A stretch of 64,000 nucleotides of DNA from Rhytidiadelphus loreus (lineage: Eukaryota; Streptophyta; Bryopsida; Hypnales; Hylocomiaceae): positions 73,451,348 through 73,515,347 of the forward strand of contig OX344764.1 of assembly GCA_947034895.1 (NCBI GenBank). Reading direction: 5' to 3'. Positions 1 through 12,256 of the stretch are shown here, one piece after another. Numbering within the stretch: the first letter of the stretch is position 1; every line of letters begins with the position of its first letter. The notes under the pieces were generated by a model. The model was not told where the DNA came from. It was given only the letters and a program-made list of their open reading frames with translations, and ran no database searches. The position numbers were made by a program, and so were the translations under genes.

Positions 1-184
1 TTGGGATTTGCCCTTCTTATTGGACTTCGATTTGTTATTGCGAGGCATGGTAAGCTTAATTAAATGATTAATGCTTCACACTTACATTTGAAGTAATTTA
101 AGATCCAACCACAATCGTTCGCACACCAAAGCGGAAGAAGTGTATAGAGCCTCAAGCACTAGATCACCCACTCCGCAAGGGAAA

Positions 185-3100
185 CACTACAAAAAATCTT
201 TGTCCTAAATGACTGTACGAAGTGACTACAAAATGACTGGATGTCCGAAACAATTAAAGAATGACTGCAAATTCTATAATTGCACCAAGGCTGCATTGTC
301 TAAGTGTTTAAGTCATTTTCAGTCATTTTGAACGACTTGCGGATGAAGCAGTGATGAAGTGTGACATTCACTGCAACTATTCATTCAAGATAACATTGAC
401 AATATTAGAAGGGAGTGAGGGGCATCCAATATGGATGTTGAAGTCATTAATAGTGACTGCAGACAACTATTGCACGACTCTAAAATGACTTAAATGTTTT
501 TTTAAGCCAAACTAAGATTTTTGTAGAAAAAACTGATAGAACAATTTGCTGACGTGGACTTTAGTCATTTCTGTGTGACTACAATGTGACTTCAAAATGA
601 CTTAAATGTTTTTTTAAGTCAAATCAAGATTTTTTGTAGAAAAAATGGATAGGACAATTTGTTGACGTGGACATTAGTCATTTTTGTATGACTACAACAC
701 CACTGTCTATGACTTTTGTGTGACTCCAAAATGACTTCAGTGTCTCTTCTAAAGCCAAATCAATATTTTTTGTAAAAAAATGGATAGGGCAATTTATTAA
801 CATGGACTATGATGACCCTAGGGTAACTACAATGCGATTATGTATCACTACTACATGACTCCAAAATGACTTAAGTATTCCAAAAAAGTGTTAAATGCTA
901 AAATGCTCTAAAAAAATGCCCTATGTTTCTTACAAGGGCCCTTTAGAAACTTCCAACACTCATACTCTAATATCCTTCTTAAGCTAATAAGTTATCTTCT
1001 TGGGTACGTAACTCCTTCAGTATATGACCCTAATTACAATCACTTATAAACAAATGCACTTTAGTCCAATCTCAAGGGATGTAATTTATATAAATGTAGA
1101 AAATTCTTGTATCCTTTTTAACAAGAAATTCAAAAATATAATTACATATATGAAATTAATATTCTTTGAGGACTATTAAAGTATTTAAAAACTAATTATA
1201 TGAGTTTTTCTAATACATATATCATAGAACAAGGTATCCAAGATTTTAGATTTTTTTTTAAGATTTAATATTAACTAGATGGGATTTCTTGTAGTCAAGT
1301 TTTAAAAGTTATTCATAGGTGTTTTAATTCTTCATATACATTGTGACTTTTTTTTTAATATGTACACTCTCCAAAATTTTCTACATTTAATTATCTATAA
1401 TTTGGTCTTTTTTGAACTTCTTGTTCTTTTTAAATTCAATATAATTTTGCAAAAGCAGTTGTTCTAACACCAATGACCTTTGCACACACACACACGCATA
1501 TAATACAAGATTTGCGTACCTAAGGTTATCTTTTATTCTTTCTAATTTTTTATTCTTAATTTATTTCTTAAGAGGATCACTCTTAGGAGATTTTGTATAT
1601 CATATGCAATAAAGTGAGTTTTTAATCCCTTACTAATTTTTGAATGAACTCATTAAGAAAAATTTCAACCCTAAAAGAAGCTAGTCAAGCTACTAAGAAT
1701 TCACTTTGAGCACCTCCATGGTGCAATTTTAAAAAAAAAGAAAAAATTAGAAAAAAAAGAAAAATATTTTTAAAAATATTTATCAATTGTCAATCTCACG
1801 TAGTATTGACCCAATACTAGTAGTACCACGTTACATTATAAATTTCAAAAAATTAAAAATAATTTTTTATTTTTATTTTTTTTTATAGTTGCACCATGGG
1901 GGTGCAAAACTTCCAGCCTTTTTTAGAGCTAAAACTTTTCCTAATGATAAATTCAACTTGTAATTTTGAACTTTGATTGATAATAATCTTAGATTTCTAT
2001 TGTTGAAAACTTTCACCTCAAATAATATATAATATGACTTTCAGGAAGATTGAAAAATGAAGGGAAATGACTCATATTGACATGCAGTCCAACTCAAATA
2101 CTTATTGAAAATACATTTTGTTGACCATTGCATCAATATTCAAGAAGTAGAGGATCGAAAGTCTTTATTGCATGTGGTTTGCTAACAATATAAATACATG
2201 GAGTGCTTCCCCTAGGTTTATCTTATTCATTTATTCTTAAACATCTTCTTCTAGAATACAAGACTTCTTTTGTTTTTTAATTTTATTGTAAAATGATGCA
2301 TTGTTGGTGGTCTTTTTCTTTATTCGTGTATACTATTTTTTTCTTTAGAGTCCATTTCTATGATTTATTTAAATTCCGATCAATATGCCACCAATACTTC
2401 TAAAAATGTGTGTCATTGTTATTGCACTAGTTTTGAATACTTCATATGGTTTACATTTGAAATATTAAAAATTTCAATAAATATACACTAAGGTATTTAG
2501 AAAAGACCCAATAGTAATTATTAAGTCCCAGTTTTTCACTTTGGTTCTACTACAAGATGACAACATTACCATTCTAGTTCTACTACAAAATGACTTTGTG
2601 TGACTGCGAAATAGCTACTCAAAAGTCTAGTACTCTTCTTATGTCAATCCTTTTCAAATCTTTCAACAAATTTGTCTATAACTTTTGATTTAAGGCTCAA
2701 AATCTGAAATGGATATTTAGAGGTGAAAGTAACAATGATCTTCTAACCTTCATTAGTTCAAAGTTTTTTGAAAAAAATTCATATACTATGCCTCAATGAG
2801 GTTCAAAATATTATTTGTAATGCAATTCCTGCATTTTACATATCTCACAAGCTTTGTCTTGTCAACTACTATCCTCCTATAAAATGCTTACCATTTCTTC
2901 TATTCATACTCACACATTAAGTTGGTTTGGAAAGATGCATGGCATATGGTGTATGGTATACTCTATATGGTGAAATGTGTATGGCGTATGGTGTATTGTA
3001 TATGATGAATTGTATGTGGTATATTGTGCAATACAAAATTATTGTGTATGATGTATCGTTGTAAAATTTTGAATGTATTCATATATGACTATTGAGTAAC

Positions 3101-3677
3101 TACTTCCCATATAATCACTTCATAATGACTTCCATGTGACTCTAATGTGGATGTCCACATCAGCAACACTCAAACTACATTATAACTACAAAATGATTAA
3201 ATAATGACTTCACAATGACTTCATAGTGACTCTAACGTCAATAATGTACGGATTATTCATAATATCAAAATGACTATATAATGACTTCATAGTGACTTCC
3301 ACATGACTTTGACGTGGATGTCTACATCAACAATACTCGAAGTTGCCAATGACTTCATGGTGATTGAAACGTGACTCTGAAATTGCTGACGTCATGTTGC
3401 AGCTCCAAAATTTTGGATTGGAATGGGCAATTGCCCACAATTTCTCCCCCCATTGCCCAGAAATCCCCTCTGACACTGTAGACCCTAACAACCGTTTTTC
3501 ATTCAAGTACTGTGAGAGATGGTGAGAATACAGTGAGTCATAGCCGAGTCACTACCTTGTCCACAATGACTTGGGACCCGGCAGTCATTTCCTAGTCAAA
3601 AATGTCCTAAATGACTCCACATCAATCATTTTGTACTCACTTTGCGCAGTCATTTAGGATAGCAATTTTTTGTAGTG
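185..3677. mobile_element. Complete non-autonomous CACTA (En/Spm-like) DNA transposon
   Basis: The element begins CACTACAAAAAA and ends with the inverse, TTTTTTGTAGTG. It is flanked by the 3-bp duplication AAA (182-184 and 3678-3680), which is the target-site length known for CACTA elements. Inside both ends, roughly 200-880 and 3080-3660, the short motif AATGACT or its inverse AGTCATT recurs dozens of times. This is the subterminal repeat array that transposase binds in this superfamily. The 3.5-kb interior has no long reading frame, so it encodes no transposase and must have been moved by an element elsewhere. The middle is AT-rich and carries a nested inverted-repeat element at 1710-1905. 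Confidence 0.88.
1710..1905. mobile_element. Short inverted-repeat element (MITE) nested in the CACTA element
   Basis: The ends are inverted copies: GCACCTCCATGGTGCAA on the left and TTGCACCATGGGGGTGC on the right, enclosing about 160 bp of A/T-rich sequence. No coding capacity is seen. The superfamily is uncertain because no clean target-site duplication can be read. Confidence 0.6.
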
Positions 3678-3680
3678 AAA

Positions 3681-4370
3681 CGATTGTGGCAAAATGAGCC
3701 GTCCAACCCACTATTTATGTAGTCGGATGGTGCGATGCCTATGCAGATGCATACGCTCACATCATATGGTATAGAGTTGAAAGGCAAGATTTTGCGGTGA
3801 AAAATCGGTGTTTGTCACATCGTAAGGTCACCGTCAAAGGGGGGACGGACCCACGGTCGGAAGGGACCTACTTCGGACAGTAAGTGGACGGAGATCCACT
3901 TTGATTCGGTCGCCCCATCTACTATGTGCCCATCGCTTATACACGTTGTGTCGTCCATGAAGCCATTGGAAATGCCTATCAGCCCGTCCGCTCCTCTTCC
4001 AATGGCTTGTCCGCTCTACACCGTTGGAAGAATCGGCCATCCGCTCGTCCAGCGGTCGGACGTCATTCACCGCCAGGTATGTCAAAAGACGTTTTGAGGT
4101 TAGCACTTGCGGACTCTAGACATCCAGATGTCCAGCATCATGTCCGGACACCCTGTCAACTCTGATTGTAATCGCATAGCAATACCATGACAATTTGTTA
4201 AATGTGCTATATAAACTAGTAAGCGTATTTAAGTTATTCTCTTTTTTGGAATTACTTGACGTAAATAATGCATGTATATGTATGACTGTCAAAAGATTGC
4301 ATCGTTTCCTGGATCCGCTTACTACAAATGAGACATCACAAAATGCACAGTCTAGCATACATGTTCAATC
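3681..4370. other. Gene-free stretch between CACTA element and RT relic
   Basis: Moderately GC-rich sequence at 3800-4150 gives only short overlapping frames on both strands, with no recognisable motif. I see no gene here. Confidence 0.4.
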
Positions 4371-4377
4371 CATGGAT

Positions 4378-6251
4378 GTCAATATCATCCAAAACGCCCA
4401 ATTAAGGCATGCTGTAGGACAAAGGATGAATCATATTCCGATGAAGCCTACAAAAATCGGCCTATGCATATTGAAAGTCATGAGTGCATACGACTAGTTA
4501 ATAAACATTTTTGGCCTAGTCGAGTTGGATTTCCCCGTGGAAGAAGCTTGAATATGGCTCAAAGACACTTGTCAAAATCGCTTGAATTTGACTTTTCGGC
4601 AGAACAAGTATGGATTTTGCATCTCGGGAGAAGACATACTATCTAAACCCGAGGTCAAAAATGAAATTGTGTGGCTCATAAGTAAGTTGTTCTACTTTGG
4701 TCTCAACAAAGCTTCAAACAACTATTGTTTTCTATACATACGTGATATACAATTGATGGCAGCTAAAAGATTATCAGGATTGAATTTCTATCCATGCCAA
4801 GAAAATAGCAGTTGGCTTTTATAGTCTCATATTCTACTCAAAGAGTCAAAGTCTGAGGGGACTTGCAAAACATTCTACCAAAAATTGAAGTGGAACATGA
4901 AGTGCTCCCTTACCTCATGGCCACTTTTAAGCAACACAAAGGTACCTACAGATGGATCACGAATGCCTCCCCTATAACATACTTTGGAATTTTCCACATG
5001 TTGACAATTGCCACTATGTTTATTTTGGATTTGGGCAAAATATGGGTAGTGGAACTAAACCAGGTATATCGAAACTTCATGCAAACAGAATTGTCAATCT
5101 TCTGGCTTGTTAACTCCGTTGTCAAAGTCACACGTAATTTGCCTGATTCAAACATCTTTGTGGGAGATATAACCAAATGTTATGAGTCAATTCCACTAGA
5201 AGGGGAAGACAACCTTTCTAATGCAATTGCACACCTAGTTAAATCAAGGTTCAAGCAAAATACTAAGCTGCATCCACGCGTAATTCTAAAGATATGGATT
5301 CGGGTAGATGCAAATGGACAAGTAGTTTGGGCAAAATGGATGACATTAGTACTACCAAGGAATTGATTTTTTTTGAATGAGCAACGTCTCATCAGCTTGC
5401 ACAATTGGTTAATAATTCACTACTATGGCAACCTAGATAATAGGATTTGGCAACAAGTAACTGGAATTCCCATGGGTTTTGCATGTTCACCGCTCTGGTG
5501 TAACATGTACTTATTATACTACGAAACACAATTCATACAAAGGTTAGCACGACTGAACTGTCCTAACCTTATGGCAAAATTTCGTCACACATTCTGGTAC
5601 ATCGATGATCTGTATATGATCAATAACAGAATGGTACAACAATTTTTGTCACCAATACAAGAAAGAAGCACTAGTGCTCAACCATTTTTGGATCTACCCG
5701 TTGCAAATGCTCAAAATTAAGCCCAAGGTGACTCAATTTGCAGAATGTGATTCATCTAGGGGAATTGAAGCTCACTTCATGAATATGCAGATCAAAATAA
5801 CTACCTTGGAACAAGTGCAGGATTAAGCATGATTTATTGGATACAACCTTGAATGTAGGTATCAATATTGAATCTAAAAGAATTCGTATATATATATATA
5901 TATAAACAAGATTGGATTTTATATATCCAAATATGCCAATGATTTGATCAACTAAGCAAATTTGACAAACGTAGAAACTTGTCTTTTGCTTACACACAAT
6001 ACATCGCTTTCCAATCCAATAGACCAGTCCACCAATCTTGCAAGATTGCACTCTCCCAAATAGTTTCAATTCTCTATCTCTCTATTAACGTATCAAATGC
6101 ATCCCAGGAAGTCCAGATACTTATCTCTACTATGGAAAGAAATGGCTTCCAACGTTACAGGCTATTGGAATTGATTACTAAGTTCCTAAGCACAAACAAG
6201 TTTCCTAGTGTTAGATTCGATGTCAACATCCTCACAGACACTCTAAGGTAA
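4378..6251 (+). pseudogene. Broken reverse transcriptase, Penelope-like element type
   Basis: Several plus-strand pieces in shifting frames read together as a reverse transcriptase. Around 4430-4490 is NHIPMKPTKI, a segment ahead of the catalytic core. In 4863-5366 lies motif A, GDITKCYESIP (about 5162-5194). After a frameshift near 5366-5373, motif B GIPMGFACSP (5464-5493) and motif C YIDDL (5598-5612, catalytic Asp pair kept) follow. Piece 5979-6251 (containing FQSNRPVHQSCKIALSQI) looks like the thumb region. GIPMG...SPL and YIDD in this spacing fit Penelope-like RTs better than copia or LINE RTs. No GIY-YIG endonuclease is seen. Frameshifts and stops make it non-functional. A (TA)n run sits near 5888. 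An RT of another non-LTR class remains possible. Confidence 0.62.
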
Positions 6252-9200
6252 TCTGCCCCCACTCTGCAGAGTTATATTTCATACCATAGGGTTTTAGATT
6301 CATATTCAAATTTGAACAAATGAAGACCATTTTTTCTTTATGTTCTTATAAATAAGCTTGGTGTGCCTCCTTAGTAACAGGTACACCAATACTCTTACTA
6401 AAGAACGCCATCTAAGAGTGGAGGCACGTACCATAAGCCCTAAACCTTTCTTGTATGTTCCGTAATACGATAAATTATGGGACTAGTCTTTTCTTTGCAT
6501 AAATTGAAGTGCAACCTTGGATTATGGTATAAAAAGGCTTGTTTCAAATACATTTCTGATTAGGGCACCATTTTTTTTCTTTTTCAAGCATGTAGTGTTT
6601 TGTCTGGAAATATTTGTCATCCTATGTTTCTATCATGTAAGCATGATTTCTTGACTCTTATCCAATATATATTCTTCACTAAGCAATCTTGGTTTATGTA
6701 ATATAAACCTTTCCTAGTCTTTGTATCCTTACAGCAAGTAGAGTTAAAACTCATACTCTATTTTTTTCAAGCTAGGACTCATACTACTTCTTCTTTTTCG
6801 AGAGTTAAGACTCCTATTTTATATCTATGAAACAAGTAGAGTAAATAAACTAACTCTATCTTTCTTGTCTATCCACTATATTTTTCCTTAAGCTACTTCC
6901 AATCAAGCATCCATCAATAATTTTGAGACTAAACATAGAGACTCAAAAATAAGCACAAGTTAGAATTTGAAATGGCAATGTGAATCAAGGTACATTATAA
7001 GAATTTAAAAAACTAGATTATATCCTAGAAAGTGTGGTAAGTAGGGGAAGTTAAAAAACATCATTTTTGATCCCACTCCAAGAGACTTGTGGCCTTCACT
7101 TGTGCCCGTCCCAAGAACAAAACAATCCAATGTTAATTTAGTGAGGTGCACGAGGTGTCTTGAGTTCATATGCACATGCTATAGCTATCATAAAGAGTAA
7201 GAAATAAATTATGTAAAGCAAGAGCCATGTGAGCCCCAAATTTGTCACTTAGCACTCATAGTTTTTTGTTTTTTGGGGTCTGTTGCATTTAAAGTCATAA
7301 TAGTATACAAAATGCCCCCAAAGAGTGTAAAACTAAAATAAGTATATCACATGGGGATTGCTAGTATAGCTTTTGGTCATAAATAGCTTTTTATCCTTAA
7401 AACACCCCCGAAATCCACTTGTACAAAGGTTAGAACCACAAAGTAGTGGTAGATAACAGGCTTGTAGGGAATTTACCTAAAATAGCCTAAAACCTAGTGC
7501 ATGTGACTATACTTGGCTAAATTGGTCCCAGGAGAGATAGAGAGGTCCTTACATAAATCTCCAAAGATAAGATCTAGTTTCCCCATTCCATCGACGAAAT
7601 ATTAGGAATCCCAATTGTTAGCATGTAGGTGTCGCTTTTCCAAGACAGGTCACATGGTGGAATCTATGGCCACCGGATGGTGCTCTAGAATTGGGAGCAT
7701 GTCAAGAAGTCAATAGCAAAATCAATTCACCAAGATTTCCTCACATGTGGAAGATTCCCTAATTGTTGATAATTCAAGAGAAGTTGATTTTTCTCCTTCT
7801 GCCAACTGTATGCAAGACTGACTCCAGACTTGGCACGAGTTTTGGGGAATTCCATGAGAGGTTCCCTAAAAAGTCTCGATTTTTTTTATCTCCCAAAAGA
7901 TTTTTTTCCGAATGGTCAATCGCTAAAGCCACGAAAGGAAATTCGTATAAATTACCCAGACTGTGGTAAAATCTCACTACAAATTAGATTAGCCTCTTTT
8001 ATATTAATAATGCTCCCCAACAAGTTTTGAAGTATTCCAATAGCGGTAGGCAGCTGAATCACCGACATTCCCCCAATTATCAAATACAACAAGATCTTCG
8101 TGGGGTTGACCGGCGTCCCGGGAGCACACGAAGTCGGAACGAAGTCATCAAGGGATCTTTTATTACTCCCTAGGTCCCTCTTGACAACCCTAGCTAGTCG
8201 TCTTATTCATAAAAGGTACCCTCCAAAAGTTAGATTTTTACCTTTTTATTGATTCCAATTGGTGCTAGTTGTCGATGAGTTTTTTGCGAGAGAAACAGAG
8301 GGTAGAGGGTTTTTTAGACTATAAAAAATGACCTTCTAAAGCCAATGGCGCAATCCGTTTGCGATTTGGAGTTCAACTCCAAAAGTTAAAGTTTAGAACC
8401 AGGGTAAAAATCCTAATGTGGTGAAAATCCTAAAAGAAAAGGATGAAAATCTAGCATGATAGGGTTACTGAGGTTAAAAAGGGAGGGGAAGGGTGCCCCG
8501 GAAGAATATAAAAGGGCACCCTTCTCCCTTCCAAAACACCACGTTTCTTGTACTTGGAACTGTTGGTCCCACTTTGTGTGAGGATTTTGGCCCTTTCAGC
8601 CAAAATCCTTGAGCAAGTGTTTTTAGGCTCTTTCTTCAGCCATTGTTGGTGTTTTCCAAGGAGTGTAGAGGACTTTGGGGGTCCCTCTACACCTTATGGC
8701 TACTTTGGTTTTGAGTGTGTGCACTTTCGTGCTATATGTGTTGCATTGAGTTGGTCATTGATTCTTGTCCTTGAGTTTAATGTTGTACTAACCTTAGAGC
8801 TTACCCTCCACTGTACCTTGGTGATGCCGCTTTAGAGAGACTCTAGCTTTGTATTTTCTTTACCACCCTTGTATTAACTTTCCACCACTAACTCCGTCCT
8901 TGCCACTAACCCAAGCCTAAGCATTGTGTTGAGTTTCGTCCTGCTTGTCTTTATTAGGAAAAGAGTGGAGTGGTTCCCTTTTGGGTAACAAAACCCTACC
9001 TTTCCTAGTTAGTTCAAGTCCTAGATTGTGTGTTAAAACTCATGGACAATGGAGCTTTGAATACCTAAGTTCACGTGAAGTCCTAGATTTGGTGTTAAAA
9101 CCAATCTGATAATTTGTTATGGGACGACCAAGGGGGTTCGCTCTAAAGTTTAGTCTCCAAAACATCTTGGAGACAAATCAAAGTTGAGTGTTCAAAACAA

Positions 9201-9355
9201 AAAGATAGAGAGCATGAAGAGTAGGGAGGAACTAGGCCTTTTCTTGTCTTCCAAACTCCATCTCTTAAGTGTAGAAATTTCTTCCGGTCCTTTTTTTCCC
9301 TTTATTTCTTTGTGATTACAATTCCCCCTTTTTCTCGTTGTTACCACTTTTGTCT
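6252..9355. other. Gene-free AT-rich region; possible TATA-type promoter or LTR remnant near 8.5 kb
   Basis: No frame here has recognisable motifs. At 8500-8520 the run AATATAAAAGGGCACCC resembles a TATA box followed by a pyrimidine-rich start region and a 95-codon frame (8548-8835) with no known domain. This could be the U3/R part of an old LTR, but I found no matching second LTR. The rest is unique-looking AT-rich DNA. Confidence 0.3.
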
Positions 9356-9359
9356 AGCC

Positions 9360-9750
9360 AGCCAAGAACTGCCACTAGACCAATAGCATCTCTGGCCAAC
9401 CGGGTACTGATGGTGCAGCACTAGCCCAGCCAACCGGGTACCGATGGTGCAGCACTAGCCCAGCCAACCGGGTACCGATGGTGCAACAGTAGCCCAGCCA
9501 TCCGGCACTATAAGAAACTTGCATTTTAGTTGGCATTTTGTAATTTTTTCAAATGGATTTTAGATGATTTAAAAAAAAATTACAAAACGCCAACTAAAAT
9601 GCAAGTTTCTTATAGTGCAAGTACCGCGGTGCAGCAGCAGCCCTAGCCAATCGGGTATTGCTGGTGCAGTAGTAGCCCAACCAGCCAGGTACTGCCGTGC
9701 AGCAGTAGCCCGCTAGTTGGGTACTGCCGGTGTAGCAACAACCCAACAAC
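9360..9750. repeat. 34-bp minisatellite, interrupted by a hairpin element
   Basis: Unit of about 34 bp containing AGCCCAGCCAACCGGGTACC followed by GATGGTGCAGCACT. Two units (9423-9456 and 9457-9490) are nearly identical. More diverged units lie at 9370-9422 and 9618-9750. The array is split at 9506-9617 by a palindromic insertion. The minus-strand translation is a repetitive Cys/Tyr/Leu-rich peptide, probably meaningless. Confidence 0.72.
9506..9617. mobile_element. Hairpin MITE with CACTATAAGAAA ends
   Basis: A 112-bp near-perfect palindrome: CACTATAAGAAACTTGCATT at the left end is mirrored at the right end, with arms of about 43 bp around a loop of about 25 bp. The CACTA-type end resembles plant CACTA termini. 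It sits inside a minisatellite unit, so the empty sequence can be inferred from neighbouring units. No clear target duplication is visible. Confidence 0.68.
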
Positions 9751-9751
9751 C

Positions 9752-9940
9752 CACTAGTACAAACCCATGTTTTTCTAGACAAATTTTTCTAGACAAATTT
9801 TTCTAGACATCCACATGTTTTTCATGTTAACAGTGACGTCAAATAAAACATCTCAATGTTTCATTTGACATCACTATTAACATGAAAACATGTGGATGCC
9901 TAGAAAAATCCGTCAAGAAAAACGTGGGCTCTTACTAGTG
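9752..9940. mobile_element. Palindromic MITE with CACTAGTA ends
   Basis: A 189-bp inverted-repeat element beginning CACTAGTACAAACCCATG and ending with an imperfect mirror that finishes TACTAGTG. The inner arms (ATGTTTTTCATGTTAA and its inverse) also pair. A short internal direct repeat, TTTTTCTAGACAAA, occurs near the left end. It may be a relative of the hairpin 130 bp upstream. Confidence 0.55.
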
Positions 9941-10925
9941 GCCGGATCCACCGGTGCAACAACAACCCACAAGCCAACTACTTCCATTAATGAGACATGC
10001 AAGTTGAGGCGGAAAGAAAAGGAAGAAGGCTAAAGGAAAAGCCAACGCCTCTTTCGAAACCATTGTTGCAATAAATTGCTTGGCCACTGGTGGGGCCATC
10101 TTTGTGATTTGCAATGGTAGAAGAAGGGGACTTGTCCAACCTAATCATGGCTCTCCATGCTAGGGTAAGACCTTAACCTCTCCTCCTTAAACTAGTCCAT
10201 TAGAGGCCAATTATCAAGTAGGGCCGAGAGCTAGGTACTAATTGGAGAGAGGTCAGGTCCAATTGGAGTAAATAAACTTAGAATAGACGTCAAGGGGTTT
10301 CCAAAAACATGAGACACGTAGGAATCAAAGTTAGGATGTAGAAGATATAGACAGATGAAGTTTAGAGCTAAGAATGGATGAAACTTGGGAGTTCTCATCC
10401 ATCCAAGTCGGAGCTTGGAACTTAGCTAGATCATAGGAAGTCAAGTCTATAGGTCAAATCTCACCCCCATTTGGAATTAGGAGCCCTTAGAAACCCGTGG
10501 ATGAAGTTGAAGGGCCAAACAACCAAAACTTCATCTGACCATAACTCTTCACCAAAGTGTCCAAATTAGGCGAAATTTAGGTCTTTAGAAATGGCATGAA
10601 ATGATCTTTATCCACAAAAAGATAGATTAAGTTTGAAAAGTCTTAGCCCCAAGCCTCTTAGCATAGCAATTAGCATAATAAATAGTCGACTCTAGGGCCA
10701 CATTTCGAAGACCAACTTAGGAAATTAGCAAAAGATCCATCGCTTGGAAGGCACAATGAACCAACGTTAGGCACCCACTAGGATAGAAATTACCATAGAA
10801 CTAGAACCTGGTTGTGTTCGTCGATTTACCAAGGGTGGGTAAATAAGCGCCCACATCCATCAAGAACTTTAAGGAATTTATTTTGGCTTTCTTCATTGGT
10901 GGTTCAACTTCTAGTGATTTGACTT
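9941..10925. other. Gene-free stretch
   Basis: Mixed-composition DNA with no supported reading frame or repeat. The end of the stretch may hold the lost 5' LTR and leader of the copia element that follows, but no LTR copy or primer-binding site can be recognised. Confidence 0.3.
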
Positions 10926-11249
10926 GTGGAAAGTTTGAATTCCATCAATCTTTGCAATGGCTTCATCTTCCCATTTGGCCTCTTGTGCATATTCCATACT
11001 AGCACTTTTGCATATAATTATACCACATGGAGTATAAAACTTGAAATGTTCCTTATTAGGTCAGAGCTGTCAATGGTTGATAGCATGGATTCTGCTCCTA
11101 CTACTTGGCAATCTCTATTACAAAAAGATTCATTGCTATTACAATTTATTAGAAATGCAAGTTTATCAAGCCGTCTTTTAATAAAAACAACTTGTGGGGT
11201 CACAAATTCAAATCCTACAAACCAAACTTTTGACTTTTTTCATTACTAA
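10926..11249 (+). pseudogene. copia gag N-terminal remnant
   Basis: The frame contains NYTTWSIKLEMFLIRSEL, the typical opening of copia Gag, where the family has a Tyr-x-x-Trp motif near the N-terminus. The Trp-rich start and the following SMVDSMDSAP fit. The frame ends early at 107 codons. The zinc knuckle expected downstream is not seen. Confidence 0.6.
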
Positions 11250-11297
11250 CTTCAGGTCCAACATCAAATCCCATTATCTATCATTATTGCATCATTC

Positions 11298-11700
11298 TTG
11301 ACCACAAGGTACCTGATTGTCAAAAGAAGAAATGAGATCTTCGACACATCAAACCACACTCATACAAAAAATTATACAACTAATGAACCCCATTTCTTTT
11401 TCAGTGCTACTAAAGCCTCATATGCAATATCGTCTTCTTGGTACCTTGACTTTAAGGCTAGTCAACACATGATTGCCTTTAGATCCTTGCTTTGTGATTA
11501 TAATGAGTTTGATACACCTTGTACAATCCTTTTGGGTGATAATAGTTCATATAGCGCACCTAGCTATGGTTCAGTTCTTCTTCGCCTTTCCACTAGCAAG
11601 AATCTCCTTATTGAAGATATTTTATTTGTACCAAGATTAGCTAAAAATCTAATCTCCATGGTTCAACTTACTTCAATATTGTTGTCATCTTCAACTCAAA
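11298..11700 (+). pseudogene. copia protease remnant with altered active site
   Basis: The piece SSWYLDFKASQHMI corresponds to the copia aspartic protease start, where the family normally reads WYLDSGAS. Here Ser-Gly is replaced by Phe-Lys, so the catalytic DSG triad is lost. Downstream VPRLAKNLISMVQL matches the usual end of the domain. The frame then runs into the nested MITE at 11701. Confidence 0.68.
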
Positions 11701-12256
11701 GGGTTCACTTAGAGTGTCCATTAGAAACCACGTGCAAACAAAACTTTGGACCCCCTATATACTTTTTAAATTTTAAATAAAGCAAAATTTTAAAAAATAT
11801 GAATAGATTTTCCTACTTTGAAAGTTTATGTTTTGAATTATTGATATTTTTATTTGTTAATAATAATTAGTTACAAATTTTTGAAGTAAAAAGATACACT
11901 GTAGAATTGAAAAATAACTTTCACACCTCTATATTATATAAAGAAAACTTTGTCTAAAAAATGAACAAAAAATTTCTAAAAATAACTCTGTATTGAAAGC
12001 TCATTTTGAGTTGAATATTGATTCAATGGTCATCTAAATGTGTTCTCTACAATTATTTGAGTTGAAAACATGCCATTTTAGTTCATTTTCAACCTCTTCT
12101 AGAAATCATTTCATATTTTATTTGAATTGGAAATTTCGGCAATAGAAAGCTATAGTCATTATTAAACAATGTTCAAAATTTTAGGTTGAAATTATAGTTT
12201 ATTAGAAACTACTTGTTTGCACGTGGTTTGTTATAGTAGAACTAAATGCACCTCCC
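11701..12256. mobile_element. 0.56-kb inverted-repeat MITE, copy 1 (in copia protease)
   Basis: This copy is about 90% or more identical by eye to 19220-19775. Its ends are inverted copies: GGGTTCACTTAG on the left and CTAAATGCACCTCCC on the right. Further in, both ends carry CACGTGCAAAC in opposite orientation. It interrupts the copia reading frame between protease and the pre-integrase segment, so it inserted after the copia element. No coding capacity. Confidence 0.75.

Noticed and set aside
8500..8835. Protein-coding gene with TATA box
   Set aside because: The 95-codon frame has no recognisable domain or conserved copy; kept only as a possible LTR promoter remnant.
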